Assembly (NCBI RefSeq): GCF_002243345.2
Contig: NZ_CP022655.2
Location: 1,266,001 to 1,330,000, forward strand
DNA: 64,000 nucleotides
From: Paenibacillus sp. RUD330
Lineage (GTDB): Bacteria > Bacillota > Bacilli > Paenibacillales > Paenibacillaceae
Direction: 5' to 3'
The position numbers and the translations under genes are program-made. The notes beneath the pieces are model-generated. The model worked only from the letters and a program-made list of their open reading frames with translations. It was not told the origin of the DNA and did no database searches. Numbering within the stretch: position 1 is the stretch's first letter; every line of letters begins with the position of its first letter. Positions 10,526 through 18,638 of this stretch are shown piece after piece.

Positions 10526-12232
10526 GTGCGGAAGGGGGAAACTCGTGCTCTGATGTGGGACAAACTAATTTTGCAAGCATTCGTTTCCTTGCTGCCGATA
10601 TTTGTCTACCAGCTGTGGATGTACCGGATCAATCACGAACGGAAGTCTGCCGCTTACTTCTGCGCAGCCTACGGCTTGTCCCTTGCCGGATGTTTTGCCC
10701 TGTCCATCCGCACCGAATACGGATTTGACCTCGACTTGCGCTTGCTCCCTCTGTTTCTGGGATCGCTGTATGGCGGCTATCCCGCCGTCGCGGTGCTGAG
10801 CGTGATTTATGGCAGCTTGCAGATCCCCATTCTGGACAGCCCGTACGAAACGACCAGCTTCATCCTGTTCATCGGCTTGTTCATCCCGGTCATTCTCCTC
10901 ACGGTCCGCCCGTTCCAGCGAGCGCGGATGAAGGACAAGCTGCGCATCGCCTTTACATTGATGGCGCTGGCTTTTCTTTATTATGCCGGCACATACATAG
11001 GGTATTTGCGGACATACGACCCGGACGGGCTGAGCAGCGGGCTCGCGACTCTCGCCGGAATCGCCTGCATATACGTCATCGTGACGGCGATGACGCTGTA
11101 TACGATCAGCAGCATCGTGGAGCATCATCAGCTGCAGATCCAGCTGAGGCGGATGTCCTCCAATTATAGGAACGAAGTCCATAAGCTCCAGCAATTCGTC
11201 GACCAGATGTCCATGGGAACCGTCATCGTAGATCGTGACGGCAGGCTTTCGCATCTCAATGATGCGGCAATACGTTTCAGCGGGCAAGCAATGAAGGGCA
11301 GGGACAAGCTGGAGTTTGCGGGAATCAGCTATGAATCCTTTTTCCGCGATCACGACAGCTGCCGCAGCCTCTTCGATTCGGCTCTGGACGGAACCCCGGT
11401 TCCTTCCCAGATTCACCAGGAGAGCGAACGCGTCTACCTGCTGACAGCCTTCCCCATCCTGGACCTGCAGGCGGGAGACGCTCCGGGCGCAGCGATGATG
11501 ATCCAGGACATATCCGAGCTCAACCAGCTGCGCAACGAGCTCAGCAAGATGGAGCGGCTCAGCCTCGTCGGACAGATGGCCGCGAGCATCACGCATGAAA
11601 TCCGCAATCCGATGGCCGTCATACGCGGATTCGTCCAGCTGATGCGCGAGCGCAGCCCCGACAGCCAGCAGGAATACTTCCGGATCATCATCGAGGAGCT
11701 TGACCGGGCCAATTCCATCATCAACGACTTCCTCTCGCTTGCCCAGAACCGGGTCATCGCCAAGGAGGTCGGTTCCCTGCATCATGTCATCAACGAGCTT
11801 CTTCCTCTCTTGTGGGCGGACGCCAATCTGAGGGGCCAGTCCATCGAGCTGGATTTTGCCGAGACGATTCCGCCGCTGGAGCTCAATGACAAGGAGATCA
11901 AGCAGCTGATCCTGAATCTGGCCCGCAACGGCATGGAGGCGATGGGCGAGAAAGGGGTCCTGACGCTGAGCACCCGGCAGAGCGGCAGCAACATCGAGCT
12001 GCGGGTCGAGGATACCGGCGAAGGCATTCCGGAGGACAAGAGAGAGCGGCTGTTCGAGCCGTTCTATACGACCAAGGCCCGCGGCACCGGACTCGGTCTT
12101 CCGCTGTGCCTCAGCATCGCGGAGCGCCACAACGGCAGGATCGAGGTCCACTCCGTGCCGGGGCAAGGCACTTCCTTCATCATCACCTTCGAAATTCCCG
12201 AATCCGTCCACAGCGGCGGCGCTACGGCATAA
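10526..12232 (+). CDS. Membrane-bound sensor histidine kinase (LytS-type 5TM + PAS)
   Basis: The N-terminal ~200 residues form about five to six membrane helices resembling the 5TMR-LYT sensing domain. A PAS-like domain follows (GTVIVDRDGRLSHLND, ~residues 230-340), then a HisKA helix with the phospho-acceptor in SITHEIRNPMAVIRGF (about residue 356). The end is an HATPase domain with DTGEGIP and GTGLGLPLC. This HisKA/ATPase pairing resembles Bacillus sporulation-type kinases (KinB/KinD class) and is an orphan, with no response regulator beside it. The GTG at 10526 has GGAG 9 bp upstream; ATG 10553 is an alternative. Confidence 0.9.
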   Translation: MRKGETRALMWDKLILQAFVSLLPIFVYQLWMYRINHERKSAAYFCAAYGLSLAGCFALSIRTEYGFDLDLRLLPLFLGSLYGGYPAVAVLSVIYGSLQIPILDSPYETTSFILFIGLFIPVILLTVRPFQRARMKDKLRIAFTLMALAFLYYAGTYIGYLRTYDPDGLSSGLATLAGIACIYVIVTAMTLYTISSIVEHHQLQIQLRRMSSNYRNEVHKLQQFVDQMSMGTVIVDRDGRLSHLNDAAIRFSGQAMKGRDKLEFAGISYESFFRDHDSCRSLFDSALDGTPVPSQIHQESERVYLLTAFPILDLQAGDAPGAAMMIQDISELNQLRNELSKMERLSLVGQMAASITHEIRNPMAVIRGFVQLMRERSPDSQQEYFRIIIEELDRANSIINDFLSLAQNRVIAKEVGSLHHVINELLPLLWADANLRGQSIELDFAETIPPLELNDKEIKQLILNLARNGMEAMGEKGVLTLSTRQSGSNIELRVEDTGEGIPEDKRERLFEPFYTTKARGTGLGLPLCLSIAERHNGRIEVHSVPGQGTSFIITFEIPESVHSGGATA

Positions 12233-12314
12233 CACGGCATGCTTTGATGCATCATAAGCCGAAGGCGGCCGGCCTGAGGCGGGCTGCCCATCATGAGACG
12301 GGAGCTGAGATGCC

Positions 12315-12449
12315 ATGAGCAAGAACGAGAACGAATCCAAGGAAAAGCTGCAGCAGGAGAGCGCTGCGGCAAAGAACCGCTCCAGCAAGTCCCCGGAAGC
12401 GGCCGGCTACGATAAAAAGCTGGACGGGCCGAACCGTCCTTCCATTTGA
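12315..12449 (+). CDS. Small hypothetical protein (44 residues)
   Basis: Begins MSKNENESKEKLQQES and ends LDGPNRPSI. It is highly charged and hydrophilic with no hydrophobic core, so probably disordered. GGGAG 10 bp upstream of the ATG supports translation. It lies 4 bp before the next gene, suggesting one transcript. The composition recalls small spore-associated or stress proteins of Bacilli, but no named family is recognised. Confidence 0.6.
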   Translation: MSKNENESKEKLQQESAAAKNRSSKSPEAAGYDKKLDGPNRPSI

Positions 12450-12453
12450 TGCC

Positions 12454-12801
12454 ATGACAGGCAAGGACCGGCCGGAGCTCGATCCTTACGAGCTGGAGTT
12501 CCGTCCCGAATTCAAGAGCGGCCGCGGACCTCGGGAGCCGTTCGTCAACGAGCACGGAGTCGTGATCGGGGACCACGAGTACGTGTCGGCGGCTTCTCCT
12601 CTCGAACAGTGGTCGGAGGAGACGGACCCGTCCGTGATGGCGGGGGACGAATGGGTGCATCCGTTCAAGGACGTCGGTTTCCTGACGGAGGAGAACCGGG
12701 ACTATTTCGAGCGGGGCATCGAGCCGCGTCCGGGCAGCTTCGGGCACCCGGAGCACAACGTTCGGAGCGGCATCGACGAGGATGCCGGCAAGGAACAATA
12801 A
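12454..12801 (+). CDS. Conserved hypothetical protein, DUF3905-like
   Basis: A 115-residue acidic protein (DPYELEFRPEFKSGRGPREP, then VNEHGVVIGDHEYV). I tentatively match it to DUF3905, a short Bacillus/Paenibacillus family of unknown function. There is no signal peptide or membrane helix. It starts four bases after the 44-residue gene stop and has no clear Shine-Dalgarno site of its own, consistent with translational coupling. A hairpin terminator follows. Confidence 0.75.
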   Translation: MTGKDRPELDPYELEFRPEFKSGRGPREPFVNEHGVVIGDHEYVSAASPLEQWSEETDPSVMAGDEWVHPFKDVGFLTEENRDYFERGIEPRPGSFGHPEHNVRSGIDEDAGKEQ

Positions 12802-12822
12802 CGCCGGAGTCCGGGATTGCCC

Positions 12823-12866
12823 GCCGCTTCGGAGCTGTGAGCATGGAGGCCGCCGAAGCGGCCTTT
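12823..12866 (+). terminator. Terminator after the DUF3905-like gene
   Basis: Arms GCCGCTTCGG and CCGAAGCGGC followed by CTTTT. Confidence 0.75.
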
Positions 12867-12975
12867 TCCTATTGGCGCCGGCAGACGCAGGCCAAGGAGC
12901 GGGTTTTCCCAATCGGCGCAGGATGCGCTATAATAGCGGAGAAGGTTATTATTCTCCGAAAGGTGGTAAACAAAG

Positions 12976-13410
12976 ATGTCAATGTCTTTTGAAAGATACA
13001 TGTTCGATATGGTTCAACCGATGCGCGACGAGCTGACCCGTCTGGGAATCCAGGAGCTGCGCACGCCCGAGGAAGTGGAGGAGAAGCTTCCGGATGCCAA
13101 GGGCACCACGCTTGTCGTCATCAACTCCGTCTGCGGCTGCGCGGCCGGACAATGCCGTCCAGGCGTTGCCGACGCTCTGAATCATGACATCACTCCGGAC
13201 CACCTGTACACGGTGTTCGCCGGGCAGGACAAGGAAGCGACAGCCAAGGCCCGCGAATACTTCGCGCCTTACCCGCCGTCCTCTCCTTCCATCGCCCTCC
13301 TCAAGGACGGCGAGCTCGTGCACTTCATCGAACGGCATCAGATCGAGAACCGCTCCGCCGCTGAAATTTCCGCGGATCTCGCCAGCGCATTCGACCGTTT
13401 CTGCCGCTAA
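12976..13410 (+). CDS. Bacilliredoxin, BrxA/BrxB (YphP/YqiW) family
   Basis: Removes bacillithiol from S-bacillithiolated proteins during thiol stress. The 144 residues carry the signature active site NSVCGCAAGQC, where the first Cys is the attacking one, and the family segment TVFAGQDKEATAKAREYF. AGGTGG is upstream, and a TATAAT at about 12930 may be the -10 box. The residues after CGC (AAGQCRPG) differ slightly from both BrxA and BrxB, so I leave the paralogue unassigned. Confidence 0.93.
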   Translation: MSMSFERYMFDMVQPMRDELTRLGIQELRTPEEVEEKLPDAKGTTLVVINSVCGCAAGQCRPGVADALNHDITPDHLYTVFAGQDKEATAKAREYFAPYPPSSPSIALLKDGELVHFIERHQIENRSAAEISADLASAFDRFCR

Positions 13411-13440
13411 TCCATTTCCCTTACGCCAGGAGGAATTCCC

Positions 13441-14250
13441 GTGAGTCTTCAGCAGGAAATCATTGCCAAGCTGGGCGTCAAGCCAAGCATCGATCCGGAA
13501 CAGGAAATCCGCCGCAGGGTTGACTTTCTGAAGGATTACGTGAAAAAAGCGGGCGCTTCGGGACTGCTGATCGCCATCAGCGGCGGCATCGACAGCGCCG
13601 TCGCGGCGGGACTGTGCAAAAGAGCGACCGACGAGCTGTCGCAGGAATCCGGCCGGGAGTACATCACTCTCGGCGTGTTCCAGCCTTACGGCGAGCAAGC
13701 CGACATTTCGCACAGCTATGAGGTCGCGGATGCCTTCCAGCTCACTCACCGCATGGAGACCAACATCCAGGAAGCGGTCGACGAGATCGCGCTTGAGGTG
13801 GAGCACGGGCTCAAATCCATCGGCATGTCCCGGCATGTGAACCGCGGCGTCAAAGGCAACATCAAGGCGCGCACGCGCATGGTGGCCCAGTATGCGCTGG
13901 CGGGAGAGCTGAACCTGCTCGTCGTCGGCACGGACCATGCTTCCGAAGCGATTACCGGCTTCTATACCAAGTGGGGCGACGGAGCGGTCGACATCACGCC
14001 GCTCAGCACGCTGAACAAGCATCAGGTACGCCAGGTTGCGGCCGCGCTCGGCGTTCCGGCCAGCGTCCAGGAGAAGGCTCCTACAGCCGGACTGTGGGAA
14101 GGCCAGACGGACGAAGACGAGCTCGGCATCAAATACGACGACAACAGCGCTTACCTCGAAGGCCGGGAAGTGGCTCCCGAAGTCCGCGAGCTGCTGGAGA
14201 AGCAGTATTTGAAGACCGAGCATAAGCGCACGACGATTCCGGGAATCTAG
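13441..14250 (+). CDS. nadE: Ammonia-dependent NAD+ synthetase
   Basis: Last step of NAD biosynthesis: amidation of nicotinate adenine dinucleotide with ATP. The 269 residues fit the NH3-dependent single-domain type with no glutaminase domain. The PP-loop SGGIDSAVAAG lies at about residues 46-57, followed by HAS-like VGTDHASEAITGFYTKWGDGA and PLSTLNKHQVR. The start is GTG with AGGAGG 8 bp upstream. It lies 30 bp after the bacilliredoxin gene, likely in the same transcript. Confidence 0.97.
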   Translation: MSLQQEIIAKLGVKPSIDPEQEIRRRVDFLKDYVKKAGASGLLIAISGGIDSAVAAGLCKRATDELSQESGREYITLGVFQPYGEQADISHSYEVADAFQLTHRMETNIQEAVDEIALEVEHGLKSIGMSRHVNRGVKGNIKARTRMVAQYALAGELNLLVVGTDHASEAITGFYTKWGDGAVDITPLSTLNKHQVRQVAAALGVPASVQEKAPTAGLWEGQTDEDELGIKYDDNSAYLEGREVAPEVRELLEKQYLKTEHKRTTIPGI

Positions 14251-14267
14251 GGACAGGCTCTGCCTCC

Positions 14268-14681
14268 ATGATTATCGGAATCGGCCACGACCTATGCGAT
14301 GTCGACCGGATCGAGGCTCTTTTGAACGGAGCGTCCGGAAGGCGCTTCGAGGAGCGGATTCTCGCTCCTGCCGAGCGGGAGCTGGCGGCGGAGCTGGCGG
14401 GCCGCAGACGCGCCGAGTTCGTCGCCGGCCGCTTCGCCGCCAAGGAAGCTGTCTCCAAGGCGCTTGGCTGCGGCATCGGCGGCATTTGCGGCTTCCGCGA
14501 CATCTCCGTGCTGCGTTCCTCCGCGGGCAGGCCCGTCTGCGAGCTGTCGCCGCATACGCTGCAGGCGCTCGGACTTCAGGCACAGCCGCTGCTGCATGCG
14601 AGCATCACCCATGAGCGGGGGCTCGCCTCCGCCGTTGCCGTATTGGAGAGTGCCCAGCTTCTCCTCCGTCCTGCGTTTTAG
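14268..14681 (+). CDS. acpS: Holo-[acyl-carrier-protein] synthase
   Basis: Transfers 4'-phosphopantetheine from CoA to apo acyl carrier protein. The 137-residue protein has both magnesium-binding motifs: the Asp of GIGHDLCDVDRIE near the N-terminus and the Glu of FAAKEAVSKALG near residue 64. Length is normal for the trimeric AcpS class. It is 17 bp downstream of nadE and ends at a strong terminator. Thus brx-nadE-acpS looks like one operon. Confidence 0.95.
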   Translation: MIIGIGHDLCDVDRIEALLNGASGRRFEERILAPAERELAAELAGRRRAEFVAGRFAAKEAVSKALGCGIGGICGFRDISVLRSSAGRPVCELSPHTLQALGLQAQPLLHASITHERGLASAVAVLESAQLLLRPAF

Positions 14682-14687
14682 ACCGCA

Positions 14688-14725
14688 AACGCCTGCCGCC
14701 CCGATCGGGACGGCAGGCGTTTTTT
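14688..14725. terminator. Terminator of the brx-nadE-acpS unit
   Basis: Hairpin arms ACGCCTGCCG and CGGCAGGCGT followed by T5. The left flank is A-rich, so it may also act on the convergent cytochrome gene. Confidence 0.9.
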
Positions 14726-14733
14726 CTCTTGCC

Positions 14734-15063
14734 TCATTTCTTGTCTTTCAGCCATTGGGTCAAGCTGTCGATCTGCTCCGGGGTAAGCTTGTCCTTGAAG
14801 GGGGGCATCAGGCTTCCGCCGCTGCCGATCTGCTCCGCGATCCTCTCCGGCGCAAGGCGGCTTCCCGCGTCATGAATATCCGTCTCGGGACCCATCCTGC
14901 CCTTGAGATCCGCTCCGTGGCAGGAAAGGCAATGCGACTTGTACAGCGTGATGGTCTCTTTGGGGCCCTGCAGAGCGGTGCCCGAGCTGCCGCTTCCGGA
15001 GCTCCCGCATCCGGACAACAGCAGCAGCGCGGCGGCTATGGCCGCCAGGCCGGTCAGGCGCAT
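14734..15063 (-). CDS. Membrane-anchored cytochrome c lipoprotein
   Basis: A c551/CccB-like electron carrier on the outer face of the membrane. The 109 residues start with a lipoprotein signal (LLLLSGC, lipidated Cys at 19). The haem-binding CLSCH follows at residues 45-49, then a distal Met in GSLMPPFKDKL. ATG 15063 is preceded by AAGGAGG at 8 bp; longer in-frame starts would bury the signal peptide. It probably delivers electrons to a terminal oxidase. Single gene, convergent with acpS. Confidence 0.93.
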   Translation of the reverse strand: MRLTGLAAIAAALLLLSGCGSSGSGSSGTALQGPKETITLYKSHCLSCHGADLKGRMGPETDIHDAGSRLAPERIAEQIGSGGSLMPPFKDKLTPEQIDSLTQWLKDKK

Positions 15064-15235
15064 GGCGCATTCCTCCTTATCGGTTCCATTATAACGTCTC
15101 GAAGCACGGCCAGCCATCGCTGTCAGACGTTTCCTTTCCCAGAATGATTCCACTCCAAGGAAGATTTCCGTATAATTAGAAATGGAACAGCTTCATGGAC
15201 CTGACGGCCCAACACGAGTTCCGGGAGCATCAGCA

Positions 15236-16531
15236 ATGGACAAACCAATGAATCTAATCCTTCAAACCCGGCTTCGGCAAATGCAGGTCATCTACGCCAT
15301 GGCTGCGCGAAGCGAATGGAAGCCCGGGAGCGTCATAGAAAATTCGAGCCAGGGGCATCACTGCCTTGCGTTGCCGATTACCGGCTCCGTGAGCTTGAAT
15401 GCGTCCGATGGGCACTTCCAGGCCGGTCCCGGACGCATGTACTGCATCCCTCCGGGAAGCAAGCATACTTATACCGTCGACAAAGGCGGCCCATTCCGCT
15501 GTTACTGGGTGAGATTCGAGCTGGATGCCGGCAGCACGGAGTTTTTCAAGTCGCTGCAGCTTCCCTTGTCGGCAGCGGTGGACGAGCCCGATCAGCTCGA
15601 AGCGCGATACCGGCGCCTGATCTCCTTGTCCGGGAACATCACGGACGAGCTGAGGGCGAGAGCCATCATTATGGAGCTCGTCGCCGCTTATCTGCAAAGA
15701 GGGCTGGAAGGGCATTCAAGCGCCTCCGTCGCCACCGAGCTGAGCCTATTCTCCGAAATTCTCGATTATATCGAGCGGCATCCGGCCGACAATCTGTCGG
15801 TCGACGACCTCGCCAGGCAGATGTATCTGCATCCGAACTACTTCATTTCCTTGTTCCGCAGCTTCACCGGCTGCACGCCGATTCAATACGTGAACCAGCG
15901 CAAGATGGAGCATGCCCGCAGGCTGCTGGACGAGAGCGCGCTGCCGGTGCGGGACATCGCCGGCGAGGTCGGCCTGACAGGCCCTTATTTCTCCCGCATG
16001 TTCAAGCAGCTGATCGGGACCTCGCCGCGGCGCTACAGGCAGCTGATGGAGGAAACCCGGATGCTGAGGATGGAAAAACCGGGTGAGGACAACCACATGG
16101 GTTCTTCCATCAAGATGGAAAACCCGGGTGAGGACAACCAAGCGGATTCTTCCATCAAGATGGAAAACCCGGGTGAGGGCAACCAAGCGGGTTCTTCCAT
16201 CAAGATGGAAAACCCGGGTGGGGACAACCAAGCGGGTTGTTCCATCAAGATGGAAAATCCGGGTGAGGACAACCACATGGGTTGTTCCATCAAGATGGAA
16301 AATCCGGGTGAGGACAACCACATGGGTTGTTCCATCAAGATGGAAAATCCGGGTGAGGACAACCACATGGGTTGTTCCATCAAGAAGGGAAACCCGGACA
16401 GCAGCTCGGTCCCGGGCTGCTTCCCCCCCCTCAACGAAGAGTTCGGCTGGCTGGAGGAAGCGGTCGGATGCGGGAGGACGGCAGCCATCTATTCCATTGT
16501 TCAACGGAAAAGCGGAAACAGCTTCAAATAA
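15236..16531 (+). CDS. AraC-family regulator with C-terminal tandem-repeat extension
   Basis: Residues ~1-150 form a cupin-like sugar-sensing AraC_binding domain (GRMYCIPPGSKHTYTV). About 170-280 is a double helix-turn-helix (LSVDDLARQMYLHPNYFISL and VRDIAGEVGLTGPYFSRMFK). Such proteins normally end there. Here ~150 residues follow, built from seven copies of a 15-residue unit of type KMENPGEDNHMGCSI, then a C8 tract (16423-16430) and a short tail. Start 15236 has GGGAG 8 bp upstream; an in-frame ATG at 15182 does not. The target is unknown. Confidence 0.88.
   Translation: MDKPMNLILQTRLRQMQVIYAMAARSEWKPGSVIENSSQGHHCLALPITGSVSLNASDGHFQAGPGRMYCIPPGSKHTYTVDKGGPFRCYWVRFELDAGSTEFFKSLQLPLSAAVDEPDQLEARYRRLISLSGNITDELRARAIIMELVAAYLQRGLEGHSSASVATELSLFSEILDYIERHPADNLSVDDLARQMYLHPNYFISLFRSFTGCTPIQYVNQRKMEHARRLLDESALPVRDIAGEVGLTGPYFSRMFKQLIGTSPRRYRQLMEETRMLRMEKPGEDNHMGSSIKMENPGEDNQADSSIKMENPGEGNQAGSSIKMENPGGDNQAGCSIKMENPGEDNHMGCSIKMENPGEDNHMGCSIKMENPGEDNHMGCSIKKGNPDSSSVPGCFPPLNEEFGWLEEAVGCGRTAAIYSIVQRKSGNSFK
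16070..16384 (+). repeat. Seven 45-bp tandem repeats inside the AraC gene
   Basis: Units begin at 16070, 16115, 16160, 16205, 16250, 16295 and 16340; a degenerate eighth follows. Each is exactly 45 bp, so the reading frame survives copy-number change. The later units are nearly identical and the first ones more divergent. Confidence 0.95.
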
Positions 16532-16548
16532 GGAGAGACAAATCAAGA

Positions 16549-17895
16549 ATGACAGAATACGAAGCCGCCCTCCAGGACGGAACGGGCGCAAGTCCATCCG
16601 CATATTTCAGCAGGGAGCTGCTGATCTGGTACCGCCAGAATCGAAGGGTGCTGCCATGGCGGCGCAATCGGGACCCATACCGGATCTGGGTGTCGGAAAT
16701 CATGCTGCAGCAGACGAGAGTGGATACGGTGATTCCGTATTACGAGAGGTTTATGAGCCGGTTTCCGACGCTTTCGGATCTGGCCGAGGCTCCGGAAGCG
16801 GACGTGCTCAAGCACTGGGAGGGGCTCGGCTACTATTCCAGAGCCCGCAATCTGCAGGCAGGAGCCAAGGAAGTCATGGCCGTCCACGGAGGCTCGATTC
16901 CCGATGACAAAACGGCCGTATCTTCTCTGAAAGGTGTCGGGCCCTATACGTCCGGGGCGATCATGAGCATCGCCTTCAACCGTCCGGAGCCTGCCGTCGA
17001 CGGCAATGTCATGCGCGTGCTGTCCCGCTACTTCAACCGCGACGAGGACATCGCCAAGCCTTCTACACGCGCGGGCATGGAAAAGCTTGCCGCTTCTCTC
17101 ATCCCGGACGGAGCCGCCGGCGATTTCAATCAGGGCTTGATGGAGCTGGGCGCGCTCGTATGCACCCCGAGGACGCCCGGCTGCCTGACCTGTCCCGTCA
17201 TGGTCCACTGTGCGGGCCGCATCGCCGGGCGCGAGCTGGAGCTGCCGGTCAAGACGAAGGCCAAGCCGCCCAAGCCCCAAGTACGGCTGGCCGCTGTCAT
17301 CGAAGGCATCGGCGAGCATGCCGGACGCGTCCTTATCCGGCAGCGTCCGGATACCGGCCTGCTGGCCAGCCTGTGGGAGCTGCCGCATGTGCTGCTGGAC
17401 GAGCCCGGAGCCGGTCCCGCCAAGCGAGGACGCAAGCCGGACCTGCTCGCGGAGCCGCCGGTGGAGCGCCAGGCGGCCGATGCGGGCGACCTGCGGCGCC
17501 TGCTGCGCGAGGAGAGCGGACTGACGGCCGTTCTCCGCCGCTGGTGGGGAGCGGAGGAGCATACGTTCAGCCATCTTCATTGGACGATGCGCGTCTATCT
17601 GGCGGAGCTGGATTCGTCCGTAAGCTCAGGCGGAGCCGGCATGGCAGCCTGGCCTCGCGAATCAAGCGCCGCGGCCGAGACGGGAGAGGCTTATGCGGCT
17701 TCCGTGGAGACAGCGGCAGCGGCGCAGAGCTCGCCGGTCGGCGAGAGCGCCGCGGCTGAAGGAGCTGCACCTGGGCTGCCGCCCGAATATCGCTGGATCG
17801 GCCCCGGCGATATGCGCCACTATGCCTTTCCGAATTTATTTGCCAAGATCCTGTACGACTATTGGGACAAAGCCGAAGACGGGGAAGGGAAGTAA
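16549..17895 (+). CDS. mutY: Adenine DNA glycosylase MutY
   Basis: Removes adenine mispaired with 8-oxoguanine. The 448 residues show the HhH-GPD core: catalytic Glu in SEIMLQQT (E50), helix-hairpin-helix LKGVGPYTSGAI, catalytic Asp in AVDGNVMRVL (about 151), and a [4Fe-4S] cluster CX6CX2CX5C (about 205-221). A MutT-like C-terminal domain follows. It is interrupted at about residues 355-405 by an Ala/Ser/Glu-rich stretch of low complexity. The start is supported by AAGGAG that overlaps the end of the AraC gene. Confidence 0.95.
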   Translation: MTEYEAALQDGTGASPSAYFSRELLIWYRQNRRVLPWRRNRDPYRIWVSEIMLQQTRVDTVIPYYERFMSRFPTLSDLAEAPEADVLKHWEGLGYYSRARNLQAGAKEVMAVHGGSIPDDKTAVSSLKGVGPYTSGAIMSIAFNRPEPAVDGNVMRVLSRYFNRDEDIAKPSTRAGMEKLAASLIPDGAAGDFNQGLMELGALVCTPRTPGCLTCPVMVHCAGRIAGRELELPVKTKAKPPKPQVRLAAVIEGIGEHAGRVLIRQRPDTGLLASLWELPHVLLDEPGAGPAKRGRKPDLLAEPPVERQAADAGDLRRLLREESGLTAVLRRWWGAEEHTFSHLHWTMRVYLAELDSSVSSGGAGMAAWPRESSAAAETGEAYAASVETAAAAQSSPVGESAAAEGAAPGLPPEYRWIGPGDMRHYAFPNLFAKILYDYWDKAEDGEGK

Positions 17896-17900
17896 CGAGG

Positions 17901-18539
17901 ATGAGCAGGCTGCTTGATGTCCTTCTGGAGGAAAAGATTGTCGCGATATTCCGGGGGATCGGAGCGCAGGAGGCGGATGCTGCGGCAGGGGCATTGATCC
18001 GCGGCGGCATATCCCTGATGGAGGTAACGCTCAATACGGACGGAGCTTTGCCGATTCTTGCCCGCTGGAGAGAGCTTTACGACGGCAAGGCCTATATCGG
18101 GGCCGGCACGGTGCTGGACCTCAAGCAGGCGAGGGAAGCCGCTCATGCCGGCGCGCAGTTCCTCATCTCTCCGAACCTGGACGAGGAAGTGGTCGCTTAC
18201 GGCGCGTCCCAAGGCATATCCGTATGGCCGGGAGTCATGACGCCGACCGAGATCGTCCGAGCCTGGAAGGCGGGGGCGGAAGCGGTCAAACTATTTCCGA
18301 TGGCCTCCCTCGGCCACCGCTACCTGCAGGAGCTGAAAGCTCCGCTGAATCATATCCCCATGATGGCGACCGGCGGCGTCGATCTGGACAATATCGGGAA
18401 TTATCTGCGGGCGGGCGCGGATGCCGTAGGCTTGGGCAGCAAGATCGTCAACCTGCAGTGGGCCCGGGAAGGCCGGTTCGACCTCATGGAGGAGCGGGCG
18501 CGGCAGTTCGCGGAAGCGGTGCGGGCACAGCGGAGTTGA
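17901..18539 (+). CDS. eda: KDPG/KHG aldolase
   Basis: Cleaves 2-keto-3-deoxy-6-phosphogluconate to pyruvate and glyceraldehyde 3-phosphate, the last step of Entner-Doudoroff or hexuronate breakdown. The 212-residue TIM barrel shows EVTLNTDGALP, the Schiff-base Lys in KLFPMASLG and the phosphate-binding ATGGVDLDNIGNYL. ATG 17901 lies 5 bp after the mutY stop, so it may be cotranscribed. No kinase or hexuronate gene is adjacent, though pectin-type sugar genes occur 3-17 kb downstream. Confidence 0.93.
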   Translation: MSRLLDVLLEEKIVAIFRGIGAQEADAAAGALIRGGISLMEVTLNTDGALPILARWRELYDGKAYIGAGTVLDLKQAREAAHAGAQFLISPNLDEEVVAYGASQGISVWPGVMTPTEIVRAWKAGAEAVKLFPMASLGHRYLQELKAPLNHIPMMATGGVDLDNIGNYLRAGADAVGLGSKIVNLQWAREGRFDLMEERARQFAEAVRAQRS

Positions 18540-18541
18540 CG

Positions 18542-18587
18542 AAAAAAAGGCAACGGTTGAGGCTCAAGCCTCCCGCTGCCTTTTTTG
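18542..18587. terminator. Terminator after eda
   Basis: Outer arms AAAAAAGGCA/TGCCTTTTTT and inner arms GAGGCT/AGCCTC. A6 and T6 flanks allow bidirectional use with the convergent P450 gene. Confidence 0.88.
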
Positions 18588-18638
18588 GTTCCCATTCTTC
18601 TTTTGGATAGAATCCATCCTGGATGTTGAAGGCCCGGT

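Noticed and set aside
16033-16603. Open frames on both strands over the AraC repeat region
   Set aside because: They arise from the 45-bp periodicity; only the plus-strand frame continues the AraC domain and has a start site.
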